Origin: CAZIXN01 sp039180415
GTDB taxonomy: Bacteria; Planctomycetota; Phycisphaerae; Phycisphaerales; Phycisphaeraceae
Direction of reading: 5' to 3'
DNA: 13,261 bases
Assembly: GCA_039180415.1 (NCBI GenBank)
Contig: JBCDDH010000087.1
Location: 1-13,261 of the forward strand
Shown piece after piece: positions 6,744 through 13,261 of the stretch. Numbering within the stretch: the first letter of the stretch is position 1; every line of letters begins with the position of its first letter. A model generated the notes under the pieces. It worked only from the letters and a program-made list of their open reading frames with translations. It was not told the origin of the DNA and did not search any database. Both the position numbers and the translations under genes were made by a program.

Positions 6744-7949
6744 TCAACGGTCTTCCGCGGCCGAAAGCTCCATCACCCGGGCCAGCGCACGGGCGTAACG
6801 CCCTTGGTATTCGGCGAGGTAAGCGGGGTTCGTGTGATCGAAGCGGCAGACCTGCCCGGGCTCATCGTTGTAATGCTCGACATCGAAGGCCGGGATGCCC
6901 AACTTCTCGTGCGCCCACGCCGGCAGCGAGCCGCCCGGTTCGACGTACTCGACGCCGTCTCGGCTGGGCGCGTCCGGCTCACGGAACCCGGCGCTGAACG
7001 CGGCCCGAAAGCGCTCGCAGCGTTCGACGTAGCCCGCGTCGTCGGCCGCGAATTTCGACCCCAGCAGACGATCGCCGGTGACGCTGGCGAGCCAGTGCAA
7101 CGAGAAGATCGCGGCCGGCTTCACGTCCTCCACCAAGCGCACCACCGCCCGCGTTTCGGGTTCGGAAGCGGGCCGGTCGCCGCGGTAGGTCGGGCTCGAC
7201 GGGGAAGACGTGTCGTTGCCGTAGGTGTAATCGGTGACGTGCCACTGCCCGTCGAAGTTGCGATTCAAATCGACTCCGTTCGCGTTCGTCCGCATGTAGT
7301 AAGGGACGCCGGCCACCATGCGGTCCCGCTCGTCACGGTTGACCGCCGGCAACACCGCCAGGCCGCAGCGTTCGAACAACGCGGGGCGTTCCTGCAAGAG
7401 ACGACGCAGCGCCGGCAGGGCCAGTTCGGGTCCGGATTCTCCGGGATGCACCAGGCCCACCACGGCGACCGCGGGGCTTGGGACCCCGGCGATCACGCCC
7501 TCGATCGGGTGGCCGGCAATGCTGTGCCCAAAGCACTTAAAGCGAACCCGATCGCTGAATTCCTCCGCCAGTGCCATCATCTTTTGTTGGGTCGAACGGT
7601 AAGTCCACCAGACCCGGTTATCTCGAACCTTGGCGTACGCCGTCCCCAACGGCTGGTCCGGCCGGGCCTCATCGAACCACGCGTAGCTGTAAGTCGAGCC
7701 AACCTGCACGTCGCGGTCCACGAACCGGCCCGTCGCCACGGGCACTTTCCGGGCGACCGAAACCGCACCCGTCGGATCCCAAGACGCAAAAAAACCGGCG
7801 TAATGCACGCCAAACGTGAAATCCGCGTGTTCTCGCCGTTGGATCTGAAAGCTCGACGCGGGATCGGCTCGACCGATCACCTGCCACGTCAAAGCAACCC
7901 GCCCGTTCTCAACTTGGGCGTAGCAGGTCAGCGCATCAGCTCGGTTCAT
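6744..7949 (-). CDS. M14-family zinc carboxypeptidase with N-terminal fibronectin-III-like domain
   Basis: 401 residues. Residues about 1-100 look like one FN3-type beta-sandwich (GRVALTWQV near the start, STYSYAWFDEA near the end). The M14 core follows: zinc ligands H168 and E171 in HPGESGPE, the substrate-binding motif NANGVDLNRNFDGQW (222-236), third zinc histidine H285 in IFSLHW, and probable catalytic E358 in FDVEHYNDEPG. All key residues are in place, so it should be active. Members trim C-terminal residues from peptides or, in the gamma-D-glutamyl group, cell-wall peptides; which applies is not visible. No signal peptide can be seen, and the frame upstream holds no start codon before the neighbouring stop, so export would need another route. 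An AAAGGG stretch 6 bases before ATG 7949 is a fair ribosome site. It lies 35 bp after the DUF4838 gene, probably in the same operon. Confidence 0.88.
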   Translation of the reverse strand: MNRADALTCYAQVENGRVALTWQVIGRADPASSFQIQRREHADFTFGVHYAGFFASWDPTGAVSVARKVPVATGRFVDRDVQVGSTYSYAWFDEARPDQPLGTAYAKVRDNRVWWTYRSTQQKMMALAEEFSDRVRFKCFGHSIAGHPIEGVIAGVPSPAVAVVGLVHPGESGPELALPALRRLLQERPALFERCGLAVLPAVNRDERDRMVAGVPYYMRTNANGVDLNRNFDGQWHVTDYTYGNDTSSPSSPTYRGDRPASEPETRAVVRLVEDVKPAAIFSLHWLASVTGDRLLGSKFAADDAGYVERCERFRAAFSAGFREPDAPSRDGVEYVEPGGSLPAWAHEKLGIPAFDVEHYNDEPGQVCRFDHTNPAYLAEYQGRYARALARVMELSAAEDR

Positions 7950-7984
7950 TACGAGCCCTTTTGGATCGTTCGGATACGCGAGGC

Positions 7985-10501
7985 TTAATCACCCCTCTGG
8001 CCGCGTAGCTCGATCGGCTTCCATATGCCGACCTGACCTTGGGTGTCGTATTTTTTAACGCGCACGGTCACCCGGTGCGTTTTGCCCCAATCGACATGAT
8101 CCGTGACATCCAAGGCCCAAGGACGGTTCCACATCTGGATCGTCGGGCCTCGTTGCGATCCGACCTTGACGCCATCGATCCAGACTTCGGCTTGCCCATC
8201 GACCGCTTGAAACAGCAGCCACATCCGGGACACCCCGCGTTGCCGGCGAGGCAGTGTCATTTCGGTGCTGTACCAGCCGGCCGCACGCGAAGCGACGCCT
8301 TGCTGGTGCCACGCTTGATCGATCCGAAGCGAAGACCACCCACCATCGGGCGATTGCTCATGCCAGCTCTCCCGCTGGCCGACGTCCTCGGGGTCTAGAC
8401 GGAACGACCACGTGGTCGGTGCAGATACGATCACGTCTCCGGCGAGCGCCGCCTCTGGCTCAACGTAGCGAAAGGACAGGTCCTGCCATTTAGAGCGTGG
8501 CCGTTCGTCGATCGGTGTTTCAAACCACTTGTTGTAATCCTGCGGGATCAACAGGTACCGCATCAGGTCGTCCCGGCCGTACCGCGGCACCTCGGTCAGG
8601 TCCCGGATATCCATGACGTCCGAGTTGCCGTGTTTGATCAGGTGCTCGTGGAAGTGCCGACGGACGACGTCCAGCCGCTTGACCTCGTGTCGATCCGCCT
8701 GCCCCGCGTCGATCTTCCGCCCCAGTTGGATCGCTTCCACCATCAGCCGGGCGACCCGAAGCTGGTTCCAGAGCACCTGCGTCCGCGCCGACCGCACCGC
8801 GTCGCCCTTCACCGCCGTGCGTGCCGCATCCAGCAGTTCCAACAATTCCTCCATCACCGGTGCGTAGTACGCCACCACCCGGTCTTCGTATTTACTCACG
8901 GCATCGTCGCCCTGGTCCTTCTCCAGGATCATCGTCTCGTTCACGCGGCGCACGTGCGACGCGAGCTTCTCGTGGTACGCTCGCACGATCGACGCGGCGT
9001 CGCCGTACAGGTCGTCGTAGAACCGGTCCAGCAGCGCGTCGACGTCCGCGTCGGGGTCGTATACCAGCTGGCCCCAGAGGTAGCTCTCCGGCTGCCGGGC
9101 GTGGATCGAGCCCAGCACGAGGTGCCGATACCCCTGGTAGCCCTGCTCGGCCATCACGCCGATGTTGTCCACCAGCCACTGCGGGTCGCTCAGCGGCAGC
9201 CCCAGGAAGCCGTGGCTCGCCGGCCAGGAGTAGAACGTGATCTCCGGCGTGATCGACGCCCACTCGCGCATCTTGCGGTGCGTCTCGAGCCGCAACTCCT
9301 CATCAAAGTAATACGTGCCGTTCCGCACGAAGTACAGCTTGAGGTTCTCGGGGATCTGCCGGTTCTTCTCCAGCACCGGTGGATCGACGTACGAGGCGTA
9401 GATGAAAAAGCCGACCTGCTTGCCGGGGAACTCCTCGGCCGCGCGGTTCGCGATGTCGATGGCGAAATTCATGTAGCGGTCGGTGATCGAATCGGTCACG
9501 CCGGGCGCGTCCTGGGCGCGACAGATTTCACCCTGACAGTAACGGTCCCCGTCGGTCATGCTGATACCCGCGATATGAAAGTGGGGATTCTCGGCAAAGA
9601 ACCGGCGGAGGTAGTCCATCGTGATGTCGCGCACCTCGGGGTGTGCGGTACAGAGATGGAAGCGGTACCAGGACTGCAGGTGCCACGCGCTGCGGGGGAT
9701 CATGCGCTGGCCGTTGTAGAGCGCGACCCACTCGGGCTTGCCGACGTACTTCCCGTCTTGGACGTAGGGGCGCATGATGTCGTCGACCTCGTGGGCGGCG
9801 AGACCCAACTCGCCCGAGCCCGCGCCGGCCAGCCGGGCCCAACGGAGCATCTCGCGCCGCCGCTCCATCGCACGCTTGCGATCTTCATCGCCGATGATGA
9901 CGTACCCGACGCTGATCTGGCGGTTCTTGAAGTACGGCCCCGAGACCTCGTCCAGCTCGGGCACCTCCACGAAATCCAGGGCCGGCACGTGCTGCCAACG
10001 GTCGCCCGGCAGGTACTGCACGATGCCCAGGTGCTGCGCCATGAACCGGCCCACGCCGATGTACGTCCCGGCGCTGCCGTACATCCGGTCCATGATCGGC
10101 TCGTCCGGCCCGTCGTTGCCCGCGATGATCAGGTTCTGCCCCACCGTCTTGAGCGCGTACCCGTCGTGCGGGATCGCCGCGGCGTCGACGCCCACGCTCG
10201 CCGTGTAGTCGTTCTGCCCGAGCACGATCAGCTTCGACTGGTCGTCCACCGATCCGACCGCGTCCAGCGTCACAATCGGCAGGAGGACGCCCGACGCGCG
10301 TTCGACGTCACGCCGCAGCCGCCACGCCGCTCGCTTCACGCTGGGCTCGTGCTCCGCCGCAACCGCGATGCGGTATTCCGATGCGCCGTTCTCGATCAAC
10401 TGCAACCCGTCCGCTCCCGCACGGCCCGCGAACGAACCGCCCAGCAAGAGCGCGGCGGCCAACGCCCAACACCACGAACCAGCGACTTCAAATCTAAACA
10501 T
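7985..10501 (-). CDS. Secreted DUF4838 protein with GH67N-like N-terminus and C-terminal carbohydrate-binding-like domain
   Basis: 838 residues from ATG 10501. Seen: a signal peptide (hydrophobic run about 8-25, likely cleavage after AGA at 28-30). Residues about 35-180 have the alpha-glucuronidase N-terminal-like fold pattern: KRAAWRLRRDVERASGV, IVLGQNDYT, and GTYIGVGRFMAQHLGIVQYLPG. Residues about 190-500 carry DUF4838 hallmarks: PEWVALYNGQR (257-267), AHPEVRDITMDYLRRFF (286-302), and ISMTDGDRYCQGEIC with a C-x4-C pair (313-327). The last 160 residues form a jelly-roll-like domain (STEMTLP, AEVWIDGVKVG, RVTVRVKKYD) like the sugar-binding domains of beta-galactosidases. DUF4838 proteins are linked with glycan degradation, but the reaction is not established. 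It lies 45 bp after the PEP-CTERM TIM-barrel-like gene and 35 bp before the peptidase gene. The GTG directly before ATG 10501 is an alternative start that I think is less likely. Confidence 0.88.
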   Translation of the reverse strand: MFRFEVAGSWCWALAAALLLGGSFAGRAGADGLQLIENGASEYRIAVAAEHEPSVKRAAWRLRRDVERASGVLLPIVTLDAVGSVDDQSKLIVLGQNDYTASVGVDAAAIPHDGYALKTVGQNLIIAGNDGPDEPIMDRMYGSAGTYIGVGRFMAQHLGIVQYLPGDRWQHVPALDFVEVPELDEVSGPYFKNRQISVGYVIIGDEDRKRAMERRREMLRWARLAGAGSGELGLAAHEVDDIMRPYVQDGKYVGKPEWVALYNGQRMIPRSAWHLQSWYRFHLCTAHPEVRDITMDYLRRFFAENPHFHIAGISMTDGDRYCQGEICRAQDAPGVTDSITDRYMNFAIDIANRAAEEFPGKQVGFFIYASYVDPPVLEKNRQIPENLKLYFVRNGTYYFDEELRLETHRKMREWASITPEITFYSWPASHGFLGLPLSDPQWLVDNIGVMAEQGYQGYRHLVLGSIHARQPESYLWGQLVYDPDADVDALLDRFYDDLYGDAASIVRAYHEKLASHVRRVNETMILEKDQGDDAVSKYEDRVVAYYAPVMEELLELLDAARTAVKGDAVRSARTQVLWNQLRVARLMVEAIQLGRKIDAGQADRHEVKRLDVVRRHFHEHLIKHGNSDVMDIRDLTEVPRYGRDDLMRYLLIPQDYNKWFETPIDERPRSKWQDLSFRYVEPEAALAGDVIVSAPTTWSFRLDPEDVGQRESWHEQSPDGGWSSLRIDQAWHQQGVASRAAGWYSTEMTLPRRQRGVSRMWLLFQAVDGQAEVWIDGVKVGSQRGPTIQMWNRPWALDVTDHVDWGKTHRVTVRVKKYDTQGQVGIWKPIELRGQRGD

Positions 10502-10506
10502 CACGA

Positions 10507-10512
10507 CTCCTT
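10507..10512 (-). promoter_or_regulatory. Ribosome binding site AAGGAG of the DUF4838 gene
   Basis: AAGGAG lies 5 bases before ATG 10501 and only 2 bases before the in-frame GTG 10504. The spacing favours ATG. Confidence 0.75.
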
Positions 10513-10546
10513 GAAAGGGGCTCGTATGGGTTTCGTCTCGTGCGCA

Positions 10547-11839
10547 TCATTCGACTCGGCCACGCCTCATGGCCAGGCAAAATCCCGTCATCAACACCGC
10601 CCCGCTCGCCACCGGCTCGGGGATCACCCGGCTAGGCACCAGCCGATACGACGCCGTGCCGTACGCCGGGAGCGACACCGCCAACTGCTGCCCGTCGATC
10701 GCCAACACCCCGGCCCCGTCTAGGCGGTTCGCCTCCCGCAACACCCCCAGGCCCGAATCCAACGACAATGTCGCCGTCCGCGCCGCGTTCTCGTCGTTGA
10801 CGACCAGCAGGAAAAGCCCGCCGTCTTCGGGATCGCGATACACGTCGGCAAACACGTCGCCGTCGGAGCTCGACACGCCGCCCACGATCGCTCCGGATTC
10901 GACCGCATCGCCGTAGTGGTCGCTGAACTCGATCGCCAACGGCACGAACAGGTCCCGCCGCCACGCCGCCCCGCCCTGCTCGAACGGCTCGCCCGGCAGC
11001 GCGTCTGAACGGTCCGTCCGGTACCGCGCCCAGAACATCACCCCGTCCGCGTCATGCGCGACCAGGCTGTAGAACGCCATGAACCGCAGCTCCGCGTCCG
11101 TCACCAGCCGCAGCGACGGCGAATCCCCGTCCCGGCCGTATGCCTGCAGCGCGTGGTACCACCCCTTGCCCTCTGCTCGCGCCCGCGCCGCCGAATCGGC
11201 CGTGATGCGCTTCCAACCCGGCAACAACCCGAAGAAGCGATCCTCTAAACCTTCGAACTCGTCGTCGCCCACGTCGAACGGATACTCAAACGTGATCAGC
11301 CGGTCCAGCGTGTCGATGTAGTCACGCTGCGTGCTCGGCCGATCCGCGTCGATCGCGCCGTAGATCAGAAGCGGGCTCAGCGACCGCACCCGGCGGTACG
11401 CCGCGTCCGCTTCGCCAACCGTGATCCCGATCTCGTTCGGCTCGTCGTACAAGTACCAACCCGTCAGCGCCGGATGATCCTTGAGCTCGTTGACATAGTT
11501 CTCCAACGACCCCAGATCACCGGCCGCGACGAAGTCCCGGCCCACGTCCATCACCACGCCCACGCCCGCCGCCGCCGCGCGGTCCAGAAACGTCCGTGCC
11601 GCCGGCAGGTCGCCGCGGGTGTTGTAGACGATGGCGTTGCTCACGCCGTCGCCGGCGATCTGCGCGGGCAATGACTGGTTACTCGTGGTGCTCGCGTACC
11701 ACCACAGCGGCGCTTCCGCCCCGCTCGACGCCGGGGCGAGTGCCGCGGCCAGCAGCCCGACGCCCAGCCGCCGCCATCGCCGGCGGAAATCGCCCGAGGC
11801 GGATCGGCGTCGAATTGGGAGCGACGGGTCGCGGCGCAT
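10547..11839 (-). CDS. PEP-CTERM-tagged TIM-barrel-like protein (putative glycoside hydrolase)
   Basis: 430 residues from ATG 11839. Seen: a very basic n-region (FRRRWRRLG) and hydrophobic stretch ending ASSGAEA (residues about 18-43), a long signal peptide that may be Tat-like. The central part alternates strands and helices as in a (beta/alpha)8 barrel: NAIVYNTRGDL, AGVGVVMDVGRDF, then HPALTGWYLYDEPNE (122-136), whose DEP at a strand end is a common spot for a catalytic acid. GVMFWARY and a C-terminal beta region (GLFLLVVNDENAARTATLSL) resemble glycosidase accessory domains. The last 25 residues are a PEP-CTERM tag: IPEP (406-409), a hydrophobic run, then RRGR, so an exosortase-type enzyme encoded elsewhere should process it. 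An in-frame GTG at 11908 would add 23 residues, but it abuts the upstream terminator's T-run and leaves no room for a promoter. The exact enzyme family is not recognised. Confidence 0.78.
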   Translation of the reverse strand: MRRDPSLPIRRRSASGDFRRRWRRLGVGLLAAALAPASSGAEAPLWWYASTTSNQSLPAQIAGDGVSNAIVYNTRGDLPAARTFLDRAAAAGVGVVMDVGRDFVAAGDLGSLENYVNELKDHPALTGWYLYDEPNEIGITVGEADAAYRRVRSLSPLLIYGAIDADRPSTQRDYIDTLDRLITFEYPFDVGDDEFEGLEDRFFGLLPGWKRITADSAARARAEGKGWYHALQAYGRDGDSPSLRLVTDAELRFMAFYSLVAHDADGVMFWARYRTDRSDALPGEPFEQGGAAWRRDLFVPLAIEFSDHYGDAVESGAIVGGVSSSDGDVFADVYRDPEDGGLFLLVVNDENAARTATLSLDSGLGVLREANRLDGAGVLAIDGQQLAVSLPAYGTASYRLVPSRVIPEPVASGAVLMTGFCLAMRRGRVE

Positions 11840-11911
11840 GCGTGGGGGCCGGCGGATCGGTACGCAACGATCGCCCGGGTTCGAAACCCAAGCCAGCGAT
11901 CGAGGCACATC

Positions 11912-11952
11912 AAAAACGGAAAAGCACCGGCGGCCCGGAAGGCCACCGGCGC
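11912..11952 (-). terminator. Strong intrinsic terminator after the PEP-CTERM gene
   Basis: On the minus strand, 15 bases beyond the PEP-CTERM stop, lies a 12-bp stem: GCGCCGGTGGCC (11952-11941) and GGCCGCCGGTGC (11935-11924). It is fully paired with two G-U wobbles and a 5-nt loop, and TTTTCCGTTTTT follows at once. This is a convincing rho-independent terminator. It implies that the next gene leftward has its own promoter, between about 11911 and its start. Confidence 0.88.
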
Positions 11953-11967
11953 GGGAGGAATAAGCGG

Positions 11968-12729
11968 TCAGGCCGATCGACGCCGCAGCGCCACCAGCCC
12001 GGCTCCGGCCCCGAGCAGCATGACCGACGCCGGCTCGGGCACGGCGGTGATGTTGTCGAGGAAGAAGGTCTGGCCGGAACCCGTGCCGTTGCCGTTGGCG
12101 GCGTTCGGCCGCACGATGAACGAGTCCAGTCCTACAGAATTGAATCCCGAAGCGAAGGCAACACCCGTCGCGATGGTGCTGCCGTCCAAAAGGACGTCGA
12201 ACTCATTCGCAACCATGTCGAGCACGAGCGCGACGGTGTGGGGGGTTTCCTCCGACCAGGTTCCGGTCGTCTCGATAAAAGGACCGAACGCGGATCGGGC
12301 ATCGATGCTGTTGTCGGGCAGGAGACGGATACCCGCCACGATGTCGCCGGCGTTGACGGCGCTGTTGGCCTGGGCACCCACGAAACCGATGCCCAGCGAA
12401 ACGTCGGTACTCCCGGCTCCGTCGTCCGTAGCGAAATCGAACTCCACGGTCACCGTGCCTTCGTCCGCAAAGGTCGCGGCCGCGCTGGTCAGGAAGATGG
12501 TGCCGCTGGCGTTCTGGAACTCGGCCACGTTGTTGCTGCCGCTCCCATCATCGATCACGTTGCTCGCCGGGCCACCCGGCGCAGCGTCACCAAACTCCCA
12601 GGGCGAGCTGCCGGTGACGAGGAAGGCACCGGCGCTGAAGCCCTCAAAATCGTCCACGATGGACGCCGAGGCCGAACCCGCGGCGAACGACGCCGCTATC
12701 AAACCACATAACACACGTTTCGTTTTCAT
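11968..12729 (-). CDS. PEP-CTERM sorting-domain protein, lectin-like body
   Basis: 253 residues from ATG 12729. Seen: a signal peptide (MKTKRVLCGL, then alanine-rich, likely cleavage near ASA at 20-22). The body is rich in Gly, Ser, Asp and Ala with alternating beta strands, e.g. TVTVEFDFATDD, IVAGIRLLPDNS and HTVALVLDMVANEFDVLLDGS. This resembles concanavalin-A-like jelly rolls, although no catalytic residue can be named. The C-terminus VPEP (230-233), hydrophobic LLGAGAGLVAL and RRRSA is a textbook PEP-CTERM tag recognised by an exosortase. The protein should be exported and anchored or released at the surface, perhaps glycosylated or within exopolysaccharide. Start: a longer frame begins at 12768, but AAGGAG at 12737-12742 is spaced 7 bases from ATG 12729 and sits inside the longer version. 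A strong terminator follows, so it is probably monocistronic. A tandem repeat array begins about 40 bp upstream. Confidence 0.85.
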   Translation of the reverse strand: MKTKRVLCGLIAASFAAGSASASIVDDFEGFSAGAFLVTGSSPWEFGDAAPGGPASNVIDDGSGSNNVAEFQNASGTIFLTSAAATFADEGTVTVEFDFATDDGAGSTDVSLGIGFVGAQANSAVNAGDIVAGIRLLPDNSIDARSAFGPFIETTGTWSEETPHTVALVLDMVANEFDVLLDGSTIATGVAFASGFNSVGLDSFIVRPNAANGNGTGSGQTFFLDNITAVPEPASVMLLGAGAGLVALRRRSA

Positions 12730-12736
12730 CAGCATT

Positions 12737-12742
12737 CTCCTT
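12737..12742 (-). promoter_or_regulatory. Ribosome binding site AAGGAG of the PEP-CTERM gene
   Basis: AAGGAG is followed 7 bases later by ATG 12729. It fixes the start inside the longer open frame, which otherwise begins at 12768. Confidence 0.8.
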
Positions 12743-12769
12743 TCGTTGGGATTGCCGCCAATATTCAAC

Positions 12770-13261
12770 TCGGACTCACGGACCTTTCGATTTTGGTCTC
12801 AGGGCGCCCCAGAGATTGGTTTCAGGGGCCCCCGAGCGTGGTCTCAGGGGAACCCTGAACTTGAACTCAGGGGCCCCAAGCTTGGTCTCACGGGCCTTCC
12901 GAGCTTGTTCTCAGGTGCCCCCGTGCTTGGTTTCAGGGGACCCCGAGCATCGGTATCGAGGGCTCCGGAGTACGAACATTGATCGCGGGGAAGGGGGGAA
13001 TTCATATCTCGGGGTGTCCCCGACTATCGATAACGAGGGACTCATGAGCAAAGCACGAGCATTGGCCTCAGGGGACCCAAAGTTTGGTTTCAAGGGCCCA
13101 GGGCCTGGGCTCAGGGCCCCCGAGCATCGGTATCAAGGGGCTCCAGAGTACCGAGCATTAGTCTCGGAGGGGGTGCTCCGAATATTGATCTGGGGGCCCC
13201 AAACATCGGTGTCGAGTTACTCCTCAGGAAAGCACGAGCATGGGTCCAAGGGTGCCCCCGA
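12770..13261. repeat. Degenerate tandem array of ~22-bp dyad repeats, continuing past the window
   Basis: No gene is visible in these 492 bases. They are made of about 20 imperfect direct repeats. A typical unit reads TTGGTCTCAGGGG and then CCCCCGAGC (e.g. 12816-12837). Unit starts that I can place are 12793, 12816, 12838, 12861, 12882, 12905, 12927, 12950, 12979, about 13003, about 13027, 13062, 13084, 13105, 13127, 13158, 13185, 13206 and 13240, with a weaker one near 12770. Spacing is mostly 21-23 bp, with some units of 25-36 bp. Most units contain a dyad, CTCAGGGG against CCCCCGAG, so each could fold into a small hairpin or bind a dimer. Unit lengths are not multiples of three and no frame carries a steady peptide repeat, so it is not coding. 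Any promoter of the PEP-CTERM gene must lie in or next to this array; I cannot point to -35/-10 boxes. Confidence 0.82.
12950..13261. repeat. Higher-order duplication (~178 bp) inside the tandem array
   Basis: Irregular landmarks recur in the same order at a near-constant offset. CATCGGTATC occurs at about 12948 and 13125 (177 bp), CTCC(G/A)GAGTAC at about 12963 and 13141, TTGATC/TTAGTC at 12979 and 13158, and AAAGCACGAGCAT at 13050 and 13229 (179 bp). The unusual unit lengths also repeat: 29, 25, 23, 36 in the first copy and 31, 27, 21, 34 in the second. This indicates that a block of seven units was duplicated after the small units had diverged. Confidence 0.72.

Noticed and set aside
6804..7988. 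A 394-codon plus-strand frame opposite the M14 peptidase
   Set aside because: No motifs are visible in it, while the minus strand carries all M14 zinc and substrate residues in the right order.
8630..10723. A 697-codon plus-strand frame opposite the DUF4838 gene
   Set aside because: The composition is rich in Arg, His, Pro and Val with no recognisable domain. The opposite strand has a signal peptide, domain motifs and a good ribosome site.
11877..11889. tRNA T-arm-like sequence GGGTTCGAAACCC
   Set aside because: The stem is only three pairs beyond the loop and I see no acceptor, anticodon or D-arm around it. It is best read as a chance palindrome centred on TTCGAA.
11840..11908. N-terminal extension of the PEP-CTERM TIM-barrel-like protein from GTG 11908
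   Set aside because: It would place the start directly beside the T-run of the preceding terminator with no room for a promoter or ribosome site. The added residues only push the signal peptide further inward.
12770..13093. Coding repeats in the array (short frames on both strands)
   Set aside because: Unit lengths of 21, 22 and 23 bp shift the frame from unit to unit, and the translations show no steady peptide repeat or start signal.
12770..13261. CRISPR array
   Set aside because: There are no identical repeats separated by unique spacers. Units are contiguous, all degenerate, and 21-36 bp in total length.

Overview
The window is GC-rich and densely coded. It carries two proteins with C-terminal PEP-CTERM sorting tags, a DUF4838 protein, a GHL6-type glycoside hydrolase and a GntR-LacI chimeric regulator. 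Several genes have AAGGAG/GAGGAG ribosome-binding sites, while others have none that I can see. This combination fits a carbohydrate-degrading Planctomycetota bacterium, most likely Phycisphaerae. That placement is inferred from gene content only; Lentisphaerota or Verrucomicrobiota remain possible. I see no rRNA, tRNA, CRISPR array, phage gene or insertion sequence.

Left block (1-6684): a catabolic locus built around one divergent intergenic region (3538-3600). Leftward run an SDR oxidoreductase, a SIS-domain (UPF0309-like) protein, an FAD-dependent oxidoreductase and a phosphotriesterase-family (COG1735-like) amidohydrolase cut by the window edge. The last three genes overlap by 11 and 8 bp. 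The phosphotriesterase-family gene has no ATG near its start and probably begins at TTG. A terminator-like hairpin sits between the SDR and SIS genes. Rightward run the GntR-LacI regulator and, 15 bp later, a GHL6/beta-galactosidase-trimerisation-type hydrolase. A 30-bp dyad in the divergent region is the best operator candidate. None of these proteins has a visible signal peptide, so the locus looks like cytoplasmic processing of an imported glycan or glycoside: hydrolysis, sugar oxidation, and perhaps lactone or phosphosugar conversion. No transporter lies in the window.

Right block (6744-12729): four genes all read leftward. They are a PEP-CTERM protein of lectin-like appearance, a PEP-CTERM-tagged TIM-barrel-like protein with a DEP motif, a secreted DUF4838 protein with a C-terminal sugar-binding-like domain, and an M14 zinc carboxypeptidase with an N-terminal FN3-like domain. 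A strong intrinsic terminator separates the first PEP-CTERM gene from the other three, which form a likely operon. This block looks envelope- or export-oriented, in contrast to the left block. The two blocks converge at 6685-6743.

Right end (12770-13261): no gene. It holds about 20 degenerate tandem units of about 22 bp, each built on a CTCAGGGG / CCCCCGAG dyad. The last third shows a higher-order duplication of about 178 bp, and the array runs off the window. This is the least explained part of the sequence.
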